49,965 nucleotides of DNA. Origin: Fibrobacter succinogenes. GTDB taxonomy: Bacteria; Fibrobacterota; Fibrobacteria; Fibrobacterales; Fibrobacteraceae. The position numbers and the translations under genes are program-made. The notes under the pieces were generated by a model, which worked only from the letters and a program-made list of their open reading frames with translations, searched no databases and was not told the DNA's origin. The DNA is taken from the NCBI GenBank assembly GCA_902771595.1, contig CACXXH010000007.1:1-49965 (forward strand), given 5' to 3'. Shown here piece by piece: positions 18,192-26,963 of the stretch (its first letter is position 1; each line of letters opens with the position of its first letter).

Positions 18192-18443
18192 GGAATTAAG
18201 AGTTGAAAATGAAAAACTAAAAATGAATTGTTTAACTTTTTGTTTTTTCACTTTCCATCTCGCTTTTTGCCGTTTATTTGAGGCGTTTTTTCCTTTTAAT
18301 CCCTTGTTTTTAGCGAATCGCGGTTGCCTAGACCACTAAAAATTTCTCTATTTGGTGTGTCTTGACGTTCGTGGACCCGATTTCGGCTTAAATGAGCAGA
18401 TTTCGGGGCCGTATACGAACGCCGTTTATTATACGAGGTTTAT

Positions 18444-18890
18444 TTGGTTAACCAGAAGTTGGATACGCTCATCGCCCAGGCATGCGAGGCTGTTGGCGTA
18501 GCATTGGTGGAACAGGACATGTTCCGTGCCGGGAAGCGCAAGACGCTCCGCCTATACATAGACAAGCCCGAAGGGGTAACGATTGACGATTGCTCCAATG
18601 TGAGCCGTCACCTTTCCGACGCTCTGGACCTCGATCCGGACATCATCGATGGCGCCTACACGCTCGAAGTGTCGTCGCCGGGGTTAGACCGCCCCCTCAA
18701 GTCGGTTGCTGATTTTACCCGCAACATCGGGCGGTTCGTGCGCGTGACGCGCAGTACCGGTAAACCCATTACCGGAAAGCTGAAGGCTGCGGACGAAGAG
18801 AATTTGACGATCACCCTCAAGGGAAATGCCGGTGACGTTGTCGTGCCCCGCTCCGAAGTGCTGGTCGCGAAAGTGGATGTACAAATATAA
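18444..18890 (+). CDS. rimP: ribosome maturation factor RimP
   Basis: RimP helps assemble the 30S subunit. The 148-residue protein shows both domains: the N-terminal part with LRLYIDKPEGVTIDDCSNVSR and DGAYTLEVSSPGLDRPLK (the family hallmark EVSSPGLDRPL), then an SH3-like C-terminal domain (FTRNIGRFVRV to VDVQI). Start: TTG 18444 with GAGG at 18435-18438 five nt upstream. RimP-NusA-InfB is a classical order and the 14-nt gap to nusA supports an operon. The 260 nt upstream of it are A/T-rich with several T tracts; a TTGACG at 18362-18367 may be part of a promoter, but no matching -10 is at ideal distance. Confidence 0.95.
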   Translation: MVNQKLDTLIAQACEAVGVALVEQDMFRAGKRKTLRLYIDKPEGVTIDDCSNVSRHLSDALDLDPDIIDGAYTLEVSSPGLDRPLKSVADFTRNIGRFVRVTRSTGKPITGKLKAADEENLTITLKGNAGDVVVPRSEVLVAKVDVQI

Positions 18891-18904
18891 TAGGAAGGTC
18901 TAAA

Positions 18905-20122
18905 ATGGCTAAAAAGAACGAACCCAAGGTTAATTTGGTTGAAGTGCTCAAGGAAGTGATGGAAGCCAAGAACATGGACGACGAAATCATCGAGGGTGCC
19001 CTCAAGCAGGCCCTGATTTCTGCCGCTCGCAAGTATTTGCACATCGACAAGAAAATCGAAGTGGATATCGACAAGGAAACGAACGACATCCATGTGTTCC
19101 TGCGCGTTGAAGTCGTGGACGACTATCCGGACTACGACCCGAACATGACCGCCGAAGAAGTTGAAGAAATGGACGAAGGCTACATGCTCGTCGCCGAAGC
19201 CCAGGAATACAACGAAGACGCACAGCCGGGTGACTTCCTCGAAATGGAAGTGCCGACCACCTCCTTCGGTCGCCAGGCCATCCAGACCGCCAAGCAACTT
19301 TTGACCCAGCAGATTCGCGATGCAGAACGCCAGAAGATCATGAACACCTACCGTGGCCGTATCGGCACGATGATCAGCGGCGAAGTGCTGCGTCTCGAAG
19401 GCCGCAACGTGATCGTTTCCTTGGGCAAGCAGACCGAAGCCATGATTCCGCCGCGTGAACAGATTGGTCACGAACGCCTCGTGCAGGGCCAGTCCGTGAA
19501 GGCCGTCATCGCCCGCGTGGAAGAATCCGCGAAGAACGGTGCGCAGGTCATCCTGTCCCGTGCAAGTGGCGAATTCCTCAAGGAACTCTTCCGCCAGGAA
19601 GTTCCGGAAATTTACGAAGGCTCCGTCGAAATCAAGGGTGTCGCCCGCGAACCGGGTTACCGCGCCAAGATTGCCGTTTACTCTCGCGATGAGAAGATCG
19701 ACCCGGTCGGCGCATGCGTTGGCATGAAGGGTGCCCGCGTGCAGACGATTGTTCGCGAACTCGGCAACGAACGCATCGATATCGTTCACTGGAACGAAAA
19801 CCTCGACGTGTTCATCACTCGCGCCCTTTCTCCGGCGAATGTCGTGAAGCTCGCTGAAGTTCCGGGTACGCGCCGCGTGGTGGTCGTCATCAACGACGAC
19901 AACCTGGCCCAGGCAATCGGCAAGAACGGCCAGAACGTGAAGCTCGCTTCCCAGTTGGTGGAACGCGACCTCGACGTGTTCGGCGAGAAGGAATGGTCCG
20001 AAAAGGATGACGAAGCCAAGGCTCAGGTTCTGGCTCCGCGTCCGCAGGAACTCCATCGTAGCGCCGTGCAGAAGGTCGAAGCGCTCTTTGGTGAAGCCGA
20101 AAAACAGGAAGAAGGCAACTAG
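18905..20122 (+). CDS. nusA: transcription termination/antitermination factor NusA
   Basis: NusA binds RNA polymerase and nascent RNA and tunes pausing, termination and antitermination. The 405-residue protein has the N-terminal polymerase-binding domain (residues 1-130), an S1 domain (GRIGTMISGEVLRLEGRNVI, about 150-215), and two KH domains with VGMKGARVQTIVREL and QAIGKNGQNVKLASQL. It ends soon after KH2 with a short charged tail, so the acidic repeats found at the C-terminus of E. coli NusA are absent. Encoded between rimP and infB; the ylxR and L7Ae-like genes often found between nusA and infB are missing. Confidence 0.97.
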   Translation: MAKKNEPKVNLVEVLKEVMEAKNMDDEIIEGALKQALISAARKYLHIDKKIEVDIDKETNDIHVFLRVEVVDDYPDYDPNMTAEEVEEMDEGYMLVAEAQEYNEDAQPGDFLEMEVPTTSFGRQAIQTAKQLLTQQIRDAERQKIMNTYRGRIGTMISGEVLRLEGRNVIVSLGKQTEAMIPPREQIGHERLVQGQSVKAVIARVEESAKNGAQVILSRASGEFLKELFRQEVPEIYEGSVEIKGVAREPGYRAKIAVYSRDEKIDPVGACVGMKGARVQTIVRELGNERIDIVHWNENLDVFITRALSPANVVKLAEVPGTRRVVVVINDDNLAQAIGKNGQNVKLASQLVERDLDVFGEKEWSEKDDEAKAQVLAPRPQELHRSAVQKVEALFGEAEKQEEGN

Positions 20123-20163
20123 GTTCTTTCTTCAAGAAAAGGGATTTATTAACAGGCTATTGA

Positions 20164-23100
20164 ATGAGTATAGAAGAACAGATTAAACCAATCGATTGGG
20201 CGAAGGAACACGGGGTCAAGAGCGATTTCGTGGTGAAACTTCTGCGCGACAACGGTGTCAAGGTTTTGACGCAGGTGTCGAAGGTGAACGCTTCTGAATT
20301 CGAGAAGATCGAAGCTGCCGTCGCCGAAGAAAAGAAAAAGCAGGAAGCCCGCGCCAAGAACCTGAAGAAGCCCGCTTCTTCGGATGCCGCCGCGGCTCCC
20401 GTCGAAAAGACCAAGTCCACGACATCGACTACGACCAAGAACGGCGTGAAGGTGAGCCTCAAGCGCTCGACGGTGAAGAAGCCGGCCGCGACAAAGACCG
20501 CTGCCCCGAAGGCAGCCGCTGCCGCTCCTGCTGCTCCCGCAGCGCCCGTTGCACCTGCCGCTCCCGCCGCTCCGGCCGCTCCGGCCGCGAAGGTCGAGGC
20601 ACCGGCTGCTCCGGCAGTCGCACCCGCACCGGCAGCGCCCGCCGCTCCGGTCGAGGTGAAGAAGCCCGAACCGATCAAGGTCGAAAAGCCCGTGGAGGCT
20701 CCCGCCGAACCCAAGATTTCCGAGAAGCCCACCGCTGCCCCTGAGCCTGTTACAGCGCCGGCCGCTCCCGAAGTCAAGACTCCGGCACCGAAGGCGGAAG
20801 AAGCTCCCGCCCCGAAGCCCGCGGCTCCCGCACCGTCGCCTGCACCGCAGCCGACGATGATGACCGCGAATACAGAACTTAAGCAGCCGCCGATGAAGGC
20901 GCAGGTGTTCAAACCCGATGCTGCCATCCTCGCGCGTATCGCGAAGTCGCAGCAGCAGGCCGGCAACGCCCGTGGCAACAACCGCCGTCCGGGACCGGGT
21001 GGCCGTGGCCAGGGTAATGCCCAGGGCTATACGGGTTCGTTCGGCCCGCGTACCGGTGGCACAGGCGACAATCGCGGCAATGGCCAGCGCAGACCCGGTC
21101 AGGGTGGTGGCGCCAGCAGTTCCCGTGGCGGCTACACCGGCCGTAGCGGTGGATTCTCCAGCGGTTCCATGCAGGAAGCCTTCAATGCCAGCGCCGGAAT
21201 GGCCGCAGGCAATAACGGAGGCAAGGGCGGCAATGCAGCTAAGGGCCAGAACGGCCGTCACGGCAACGACAAGAACCGTCGCGGCAACGGCCGTGACCGC
21301 CAGGAACAGCAGAAGGAACAGCAGCAGGAAATGGTTCGCCAGAACGTTTCCCGCGTTATGGCTGACCTTTCCAAGAAGCCTGTCAAGAAGGTTTACCGCA
21401 AGGAACACAACGACAATTCTACGGGCGAAGAGAAGAAGATTCTCAAGACGTCCGACTTCATCACTGTGGGTGAACTCGCCGGTCTTATGGACCAGATGCC
21501 GGCCCGCGTGATTGCGAAGTGCATGGAAATGGGCATGATGGTGACCATCAACGCCCGCCTCGATTTCGAGACCATCCAGATTCTTGCCGACGAATTCGGT
21601 TACGAAGCTCAGCTGATGGAAGAATACGAGGAAGAAGCACTCGGCGTGGAAGAGGAATCCCAGGAAAACATGAAGCCGCGTCATCCGGTGGTGACCGTGA
21701 TGGGCCACGTTGACCATGGTAAGACATCTCTCCTCGACTGGATCCGCAAGACTCACGTTGTGTCCGGCGAATCGGGCGGCATTACGCAGCACATTGGTGC
21801 TTACGAAGTGACGACGGCGCAGGGCAAGGTGACGTTCCTCGATACTCCGGGTCACGAGGCGTTCAGCGCCATGCGTGCTCGCGGTTCCCAGGTGACCGAC
21901 GTTATCGTGCTCGTGGTGGCTGCCGACTCCATGGTGATGCCCCAGACTGTCGAATGTATTGAACTTGCAAAGCGCGAGAAGGTCCCGATGGTTGTCGCCA
22001 TCACGAAGATCGACCTTCCGACGGCGAACCCCGACAAGATCCGCTCCCAGCTTGCCGAACGCGGCGTGGAAGTGGAACAGTGGGGCGGCCAGACGAGCTG
22101 CGTGGAAGTTTCCGCACGTACGGGCCAGGGCATGGACCAGCTTTTGGAAACGCTCGCCCTCGAAGCCGAAGTTCAGGAACTCAAGGCGAATCCGGACGCT
22201 CATGCTCGCGGTGCCGTGGTGGAATCCAAGCTCGACGTGGGCAAGGGCTCCATGGCCACGATCCTCGTGCAGAACGGTACGCTCCATGTGGGTGACCCGT
22301 TTGTGTGCGGTATCTACGCCGGTAAGGTGCGCGCCATGTTCAACGAACGTGGTGAACAGCTCAAGGCCGTGCCGCCTTCCAGCCCCTGCCAGGTGCTCGG
22401 TTTCGACGGTACGCCGCAGGCCGGTGACGACCTCATCGTGGTCGACGACGAAAAGACCGCACGCGAAATCGCGAGCAAGCGCCGCATGGCTGCCCGCGAA
22501 CGCGACCTGCGCTCCCGTAACGTCAAGACCCTGGAAGATACGTTTAACGATAGGAAGGAAGGCAAACTTTCCGAACTCAACCTCATCGTCAAGGCCGACG
22601 TGGGTGGTTCTGCCGAAGCTCTTGCCGCCTCTCTCGAAAAGCTTACCAACAAGGAAGTGCGCGTCAACATCATCCGCAAGGGTGTGGGTACCATTACGGA
22701 ATCCGATATCCTCCTTGCTACGACCGCACAGGCGATTATCATTTCGTTCCACCTGATGCCTTCGCTCTCCATCCGCGAAATGGCGCAGAAGGAAGGTATC
22801 GAAATCCGCAACTACCGCGTGATTTACGACTGCATCGAAGATATCACGAACGCCGTGGAAGGCCTCCTCAAGCCTATCATGCGCGAGGAACTCTCCGGCG
22901 AAGCCGAAATCCGTCAGGTGTTCAAGATTCCGAAGATCGGCCTCATCGCCGGCTGTATGGTTACCGACGGCGAAGTCGACCGTACCTCTCACGTTCGCGT
23001 GTACCGCAACGGCGTGGAACTCGGTACTACCGTGGTCCAGTCGCTCAAGCGCATGAAGGACGACGTGAAGTCCGTCGTACGCGGTTTCGAATGCGGTATC

Positions 23101-23247
23101 GGCCTCAAGGGCTACGACGATATCAAGGAAGGCGACAGCCTTATCTTCTTCAAGGAAGTCAAGGTTGCACGTACTCTGAAGGATGTCGCCCGCGAAGAAG
23201 CCGAAGAGAAGGCCAAGAAGGCCGCCGAGGGTTCGAATGAGTCGTAG
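20164..23247 (+). CDS. infB: translation initiation factor IF-2
   Basis: IF-2 is the GTPase that brings initiator tRNA to the ribosome. The 1027-residue protein begins with an IF2_N-like helix bundle (QIKPIDWAKEHGVKSDFVVK), then a long linker of Ala/Pro/Lys repeats (about residues 65-250) and a Gly/Arg/Asn-rich segment (about 260-400). A second IF2_N domain is followed by the G domain with GHVDHGKTS (from residue 514), DTPGHEAF and TKIDLP, then domains II-IV ending near ARTLKDVAREEAEEKAKK. It is longer than usual because of the linker. The stop lies inside rbfA (11-nt overlap). Confidence 0.98.
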   Translation: MSIEEQIKPIDWAKEHGVKSDFVVKLLRDNGVKVLTQVSKVNASEFEKIEAAVAEEKKKQEARAKNLKKPASSDAAAAPVEKTKSTTSTTTKNGVKVSLKRSTVKKPAATKTAAPKAAAAAPAAPAAPVAPAAPAAPAAPAAKVEAPAAPAVAPAPAAPAAPVEVKKPEPIKVEKPVEAPAEPKISEKPTAAPEPVTAPAAPEVKTPAPKAEEAPAPKPAAPAPSPAPQPTMMTANTELKQPPMKAQVFKPDAAILARIAKSQQQAGNARGNNRRPGPGGRGQGNAQGYTGSFGPRTGGTGDNRGNGQRRPGQGGGASSSRGGYTGRSGGFSSGSMQEAFNASAGMAAGNNGGKGGNAAKGQNGRHGNDKNRRGNGRDRQEQQKEQQQEMVRQNVSRVMADLSKKPVKKVYRKEHNDNSTGEEKKILKTSDFITVGELAGLMDQMPARVIAKCMEMGMMVTINARLDFETIQILADEFGYEAQLMEEYEEEALGVEEESQENMKPRHPVVTVMGHVDHGKTSLLDWIRKTHVVSGESGGITQHIGAYEVTTAQGKVTFLDTPGHEAFSAMRARGSQVTDVIVLVVAADSMVMPQTVECIELAKREKVPMVVAITKIDLPTANPDKIRSQLAERGVEVEQWGGQTSCVEVSARTGQGMDQLLETLALEAEVQELKANPDAHARGAVVESKLDVGKGSMATILVQNGTLHVGDPFVCGIYAGKVRAMFNERGEQLKAVPPSSPCQVLGFDGTPQAGDDLIVVDDEKTAREIASKRRMAARERDLRSRNVKTLEDTFNDRKEGKLSELNLIVKADVGGSAEALAASLEKLTNKEVRVNIIRKGVGTITESDILLATTAQAIIISFHLMPSLSIREMAQKEGIEIRNYRVIYDCIEDITNAVEGLLKPIMREELSGEAEIRQVFKIPKIGLIAGCMVTDGEVDRTSHVRVYRNGVELGTTVVQSLKRMKDDVKSVVRGFECGIGLKGYDDIKEGDSLIFFKEVKVARTLKDVAREEAEEKAKKAAEGSNES

Positions 23248-23590
23248 GACTGACAGACTGGGCGAACAGTTCCGCGAGGAAATCGGAAAGCTCCTGCAGA
23301 AGGGGCTGAAGGATCCTCGCGTGAGCAGCCTTTCGAGCATTACGCGCGTAACGATTACCGAAGACCTGAGCTATGCGAAGGTTCTCGTTTCGGTGATGGG
23401 TTCGGACAAGGAAAAGCGCGATTCTTTGATTGGCCTCAACAATTCCGCCGGCTATATCCGCGGGGTTCTTGGCAAGGCGCTCAAGATTCGCAAGATTCCT
23501 GAACTGAACTTCGTGCTGGACGAAAACTTGGAACATGCGATGCACATCGAGGAAATCCTCGCTGAGCTGAAGCAGAAAGGGGAACTCTAG
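23237..23590 (+). CDS. rbfA: ribosome-binding factor A
   Basis: RbfA is a 30S assembly and cold-adaptation factor with a KH-like fold. The 117-residue protein shows SRRTDRLGEQFREEIGKLLQ, KDPRVSSLSSITRVTITEDL, YAKVLVSVMGSDKEK, RGVLGKALKIRKIPELNFVL and DENLEHAMHIEEIL, all typical. Start: ATG 23237 with GAGG at 23227-23230, 6 nt away; an upstream ATG in the same frame would overlap infB far more and adds only basic residues. The stop codon TAG is immediately followed by the truB TTG start. Confidence 0.95.
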   Translation: MSRRTDRLGEQFREEIGKLLQKGLKDPRVSSLSSITRVTITEDLSYAKVLVSVMGSDKEKRDSLIGLNNSAGYIRGVLGKALKIRKIPELNFVLDENLEHAMHIEEILAELKQKGEL

Positions 23591-24598
23591 TTGGCTCCCT
23601 CGGGATTCATCCTGTTGGACAAAGTCGCAGGCGAAACTTCGTTTAAGGCCCTTTTCCCGTTGAAAAGGGTCTTTTCTACTAAGCGCGTGGGGCATGCCGG
23701 AACGCTCGATTTGCGGGCTTCGGGCCTGATTATCGCGGCTACGGGCCGTGCGACGCGCCTGCTGCCTTATGTGGAAGCGAAGGACAAGTGCTACACGTTC
23801 CGCCTGCATCTGGGCTACGAGACCGATACGCTCGAATGGGATGGGGACGTCGTGGAACAGGATGAGTCTTGTCATCCTGGAGCCGAAGGCTATACGACAC
23901 TTGGGACAGAGTCCCTTAGTGGCAGTTATCCTCTTTGTGGAGATAGGATCCAAGCAATAGACCGCGCCGCCCTCGAAGCAATTCTCCCGCAGTTCACGGG
24001 CGACATTGACCAAGTTCCGCCCCGCTATTGCGCCGTGAAAATTGACGGCCGCCGCGCGAGCGACTGGGCCGAACGCGGCAAGGATTTCGAGATGAAGCCG
24101 CGCCGCATCCACATCGAATCGCTCAGGGTCGTGGGCGAGGGCGGCATAACCGAAGGCTGCTCCGGCAAGGAATTTGCGACATTTGATATCGAGTGCGTGT
24201 GCAGCAAGGGAACCTACGTGCGTGCGCTCGGGCGCGACATTGCCCGCGCTCTCGGGACCTGCGGGTGCGTCTCGCAGATTCGCCGCCACCGCATCGGGAA
24301 GGTTTCCGTGGAATCCGCCGTGCGCGGCGAAGACCTGACGCGCGAACACCTCAAGTCCGTGGAACAGGTGCTCGATTTTCCGGTCGTGAAACTCGATGCA
24401 GACCAGATGGCGGTTATCCGCAAGGGCAACTGGATTCCGTGGCGCGAACCCGTGGAAGGCGCCGAAAAACAGCAGGGCCGTGGCGACGACTGCGAAAGGC
24501 TCGTGTTCGCCGCCGATGTAAATGGCAACGTGCAGGCCGTGTGCCGCTACGAACCGGGCCGCATCTGCCCGAAGATTTATTTGGGTGAGGATGAGTAA
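23591..24598 (+). CDS. truB: tRNA pseudouridine(55) synthase TruB carrying an in-frame repeat insertion
   Basis: TruB makes pseudouridine 55 in the T loop of tRNA. The 335-residue protein has the catalytic motif VGHAGTLDLRASGLIIAATG with Asp 40, the KCYTFRLHLGYETDT strand, TGDIDQVPPRYCAVKIDGRR, and the SKGTYVRALGRDIARALGT motif. Residues about 93-121, between the conserved GDVVEQDES and AIDRAALEAIL, are extra compared with ordinary TruB. The DNA of this stretch (23871-23951) begins with a sequence of the intergenic palindromic repeat family seen at 24605-24679, and the reading frame stays open. Key residues lie outside the insert, so the enzyme is probably active. The TTG start directly follows the rbfA stop, with AAAGGGG upstream. 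Confidence 0.95.
   Translation: MAPSGFILLDKVAGETSFKALFPLKRVFSTKRVGHAGTLDLRASGLIIAATGRATRLLPYVEAKDKCYTFRLHLGYETDTLEWDGDVVEQDESCHPGAEGYTTLGTESLSGSYPLCGDRIQAIDRAALEAILPQFTGDIDQVPPRYCAVKIDGRRASDWAERGKDFEMKPRRIHIESLRVVGEGGITEGCSGKEFATFDIECVCSKGTYVRALGRDIARALGTCGCVSQIRRHRIGKVSVESAVRGEDLTREHLKSVEQVLDFPVVKLDADQMAVIRKGNWIPWREPVEGAEKQQGRGDDCERLVFAADVNGNVQAVCRYEPGRICPKIYLGEDE
23871..23951. repeat. palindromic-repeat family copy inside truB
   Basis: It starts GTCATCCTGGAGCCGAAGGC and ends with GATAGGATCC, matching the arms of the copies at 8063 and 24605. The 81-nt length is a multiple of three, so truB is not interrupted. Confidence 0.6.
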
Positions 24599-24604
24599 GT
24601 TTTT

Positions 24605-24679
24605 GTCACTCTGGAGCGAGCCGGTAGGCGAACGATAGAGTCCATGGATTCTATCGGACCAAAGGTCCTCCAGAATGAC
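24605..24679. repeat. complete palindromic intergenic repeat
   Basis: The outer arms are GTCACTCTGGAG (24605-24616) and CTCCAGAATGAC (24668-24679), one mismatch. Inside, a 24-nt near-perfect palindrome (24633-24656) centres on TCCATGGA, and GGACC-AAA-GGTCC (24656-24668) forms a further hairpin. It fills the gap between truB and ribF and ends just before the ribF ribosome-binding site. Confidence 0.7.
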
Positions 24680-24690
24680 TGAAGGTAAGA

Positions 24691-25614
24691 ATGGAAAAGA
24701 GAATGTCGGTGAACGAGAAACAGAAAAGAGCCGTGACGATGGGTAATTTTGACGGGTGCCACCTGGGGCACCAGGCGCTTTTCCGCACCCTGAAGGCCGT
24801 CGCCGAAGTGAACGGCTGGACTCCGACCGTCATCACCTTCGAACCCCATTCCAACTATGTGCTGCGCGGCCCCGGCGACCCGCTGCTCCTCACCACCACC
24901 GAAGAAAAGCGCGAGTTCATCGAGAGCCTCGGGCTCGATTTCTTGGTGCTGCCGTTTACGCCTGAAGTCGCGAAACTCCCGTTCGATGAATTTGTCCGTA
25001 AGGAACTCATCGAGAAGCGCGGCGTGTGCTCCATGTTCTTCGGGCACGACCACTGCTTTGGCGCGGGCGGCAAGGGCAACTACGAGACGATTACCGCCGC
25101 GTTCCCTGAACTTTCGACGGCGATGCTTTCCATCGTGCTGCATAAGGGCGAACGCGTGAGTTCTTCTGCCGTGCGTAACGCGCTATTGAACGGCGACGTT
25201 TCCCGCGCGCAGACATACCTCGGGCGACCCTACCGCCTCTCCGGAACCGTAGTCGTGGGCAAGCGCCTCGGGCATACCATCGGGTTCCCAACCGCGAACC
25301 TGCAGGTGGAACAGTACAAGTTCCTGCCGAAATCCGGCGTGTACGTGGCGTCCGCGAGGCTTGCGGATGGCCGCATTTGCCGCGCCGTAGTGAATATCGG
25401 CGTGCAGCCCTCTGCGCCCGGGCCCCACCAGATGGCTATCGAGGCCTATCTTCTCGATTTTAGCGAGGATATCTACGGGCAGCACCTGGTGCTCGACCTG
25501 ATGGCCTACCTGCGCCCCGAACAGAAATTTGCCAGCATGGAAGACCTCGTGCGCCAAATCGGCATGGACGCCGACACCGCCAAGAACTACAACGGCAACC
25601 ACTGGGCCGAATAG
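24691..25614 (+). CDS. ribF: bifunctional riboflavin kinase/FAD synthetase RibF
   Basis: RibF phosphorylates riboflavin to FMN and adenylates FMN to FAD. The 307-residue protein has the N-terminal adenylyltransferase domain with TMGNFDGCHLGHQALF, TFEPHSNYVL, FFGHDHCFGAGGKGN and ERVSSSAVRNALLNGDV. The C-terminal kinase domain has GRPYRLSGTVVVGKRLGHTI, GFPTANL, and the AVVNIGVQPSA and IEAYLLDFSEDIYGQ motifs. Length is normal. GAAGG lies 5 nt before ATG 24691; an ATG at 24703 is a weaker alternative. It follows rbfA-truB, a common arrangement. Confidence 0.96.
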   Translation: MEKRMSVNEKQKRAVTMGNFDGCHLGHQALFRTLKAVAEVNGWTPTVITFEPHSNYVLRGPGDPLLLTTTEEKREFIESLGLDFLVLPFTPEVAKLPFDEFVRKELIEKRGVCSMFFGHDHCFGAGGKGNYETITAAFPELSTAMLSIVLHKGERVSSSAVRNALLNGDVSRAQTYLGRPYRLSGTVVVGKRLGHTIGFPTANLQVEQYKFLPKSGVYVASARLADGRICRAVVNIGVQPSAPGPHQMAIEAYLLDFSEDIYGQHLVLDLMAYLRPEQKFASMEDLVRQIGMDADTAKNYNGNHWAE

Positions 25615-25631
25615 AAAGCAAGCCTTTCTTA

Positions 25632-26096
25632 ATGAATGTCGTCAGTTATATGAGGATTTCAAAGCATTTAATTCTTTCACTATGCTTGATTCTCTGTTCT
25701 TGTTTTACTCATCCAAAACAGAGTCAAAGCCCTCTTTGTTCGGATAGCGACGTCCCTGTTCCTTATCCTTGCCGGTTAGATAAAGATATTGCGAAAAAGA
25801 TCTTTAATACATCTGGACGAAAAAATCATTGTGATAATTCAAACTATTGCAGTGTTGAAGAAGATTCCTTTGTTTATGTTGTGCGTAGTATTTCAGAGGA
25901 TGCCTTTAGTTATTGTATAGAAAAATGGAATTCAAAGGCTGAAGTTGCAGAAATAGATTCTTTAAATTTTGTTCTTGTTGATTATGACTATTATTACAAT
26001 GCAGAAATAGATGGCCTTCCTATATGGAAAAATGCGTGGATTGATGTGAATAATTCTACGGCTTGTTACAACATAAAAAATGGAATTCTATTCTAA
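25632..26096 (+). CDS. small cysteine-rich lipoprotein, unknown function
   Basis: A 154-residue protein starting the AT-rich island. It has a lipoprotein signal (LILSLCLILCSCFTHPK, lipobox ILCSC) and several further Cys in the mature part (PLCSDSD, PYPCRLD, NHCDNSNYCSV). No domain recognised. ATG 25632 or ATG 25650 could be the start; neither has a clear ribosome-binding site. Codon use is much richer in A/T than in the flanking ribF. The stop overlaps the next ATG by 1 nt, so the two are coupled. The small exported proteins here may be immunity proteins; that is inference from context. Confidence 0.6.
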   Translation: MNVVSYMRISKHLILSLCLILCSCFTHPKQSQSPLCSDSDVPVPYPCRLDKDIAKKIFNTSGRKNHCDNSNYCSVEEDSFVYVVRSISEDAFSYCIEKWNSKAEVAEIDSLNFVLVDYDYYYNAEIDGLPIWKNAWIDVNNSTACYNIKNGILF

Positions 26097-26563
26097 TGAA
26101 TAAAAAGTTGCTTTTTTTATTGTTGCTTTCTTCTTTTTGCCTTGCTTTTGGACAAGGTGAAAAGAATAACAAAGAACTTGAATATAAAGTTGTAAATGGC
26201 GTGTATTGCCCTGACTATGTAGATGCCGATTCTGTTTTAAAGTATATCGAAAAATTTAAACGAGATGAGGGTGATTCGATCCATTATCGATTAGGTCTCG
26301 TTGATCGATATTACTGTCCTATAACAGACGGGAATCTCCAAGAAAATCCTAAAATTTGTGATTCTCTGTGTTATTTTGTGTACAAGTTGGTTCCGTTTCG
26401 CGAGAAATATAAGGAATGGCTTACGAAAAAATTCCCTGGAAATTGGATGATTGAAGAAACGCAAGTTTTTTGTGTGAATGGGGCCAATATAGTACAAAGA
26501 GAAAATGAACCTAGCGGGGATTTACACTTTTTTTTCATCAAAGAAAAAGTGAAATCAAAATAG
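26096..26563 (+). CDS. small exported protein, unknown function
   Basis: A 155-residue protein with a signal peptide (KKLLFLLLLSSFCLAFGQGE, cleavage near residue 20). The mature part carries four or five Cys (VYCPDY, DRYYCPI, KICDSLCYF, VFCVNG). No family recognised. ATG 26096 overlaps the upstream TAA as TAATG, so it was chosen over the in-frame ATG at 26063. Low-GC composition matches its neighbours. An immunity or envelope role is possible but unsupported by motif. Confidence 0.6.
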   Translation: MNKKLLFLLLLSSFCLAFGQGEKNNKELEYKVVNGVYCPDYVDADSVLKYIEKFKRDEGDSIHYRLGLVDRYYCPITDGNLQENPKICDSLCYFVYKLVPFREKYKEWLTKKFPGNWMIEETQVFCVNGANIVQRENEPSGDLHFFFIKEKVKSK

Positions 26564-26576
26564 AGGAACGAAATAA

Positions 26577-26870
26577 ATGAAGAAGAAAAAATTCATAATA
26601 AGACTTTTGATAGCTTTATTGTGTGCGATTATTTTTGCGTTGTTGGTTCCTTACGTTTACGGAGAAAGATTTACGCATTGTCGTTGGGGAATGGCTTTTT
26701 TATTTTGGATGTTTTGTTCTGCTATTGCAATATCTCCTGAAATTACGATAATTCCCATGAATTTAATAGAGAAAAAGAAACGGGAACTAACATTTGATGA
26801 AATTCTTTCTGGTAAAGAGGAGCCTAAAGAGGAGGAAGACTTTGATTCACTAATTTCCAAGAAGAAATGA
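26577..26870 (+). CDS. small membrane protein, unknown function
   Basis: A 97-residue protein with two predicted membrane helices (FIIRLLIALLCAIIFALLVP and WGMAFLFWMFCSAIAISPEI) and a charged C-terminal tail (FDEILSGKEEPKEEEDFDSL). Function unknown. It follows the previous gene by 13 nt and probably shares its transcript. AT-rich. Confidence 0.6.
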   Translation: MKKKKFIIRLLIALLCAIIFALLVPYVYGERFTHCRWGMAFLFWMFCSAIAISPEITIIPMNLIEKKKRELTFDEILSGKEEPKEEEDFDSLISKKK

Positions 26871-26882
26871 AATTTGTTCTAA

Positions 26883-26963
26883 GAAAATTATGTTTTCGCA
26901 AGGACTTATGACTCCTTAAGCAACCTCGCTCCAATGGAGTATCGGTTGATGAGAACCGGGTAA
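26883..26963 (+). pseudogene. IS3-family transposase C-terminal remnant
   Basis: A 26-codon stretch ending in TAA, in frame after a TAA at 26880. It has no start codon or catalytic DDE residues. The SLSNLAPMEYRLM segment is the only recognisable part. Confidence 0.5.

Noticed and set aside
20149..23340. 1063-residue minus-strand frame over infB
   Set aside because: Antisense shadow of infB, produced by its codon bias; no recognisable motifs.
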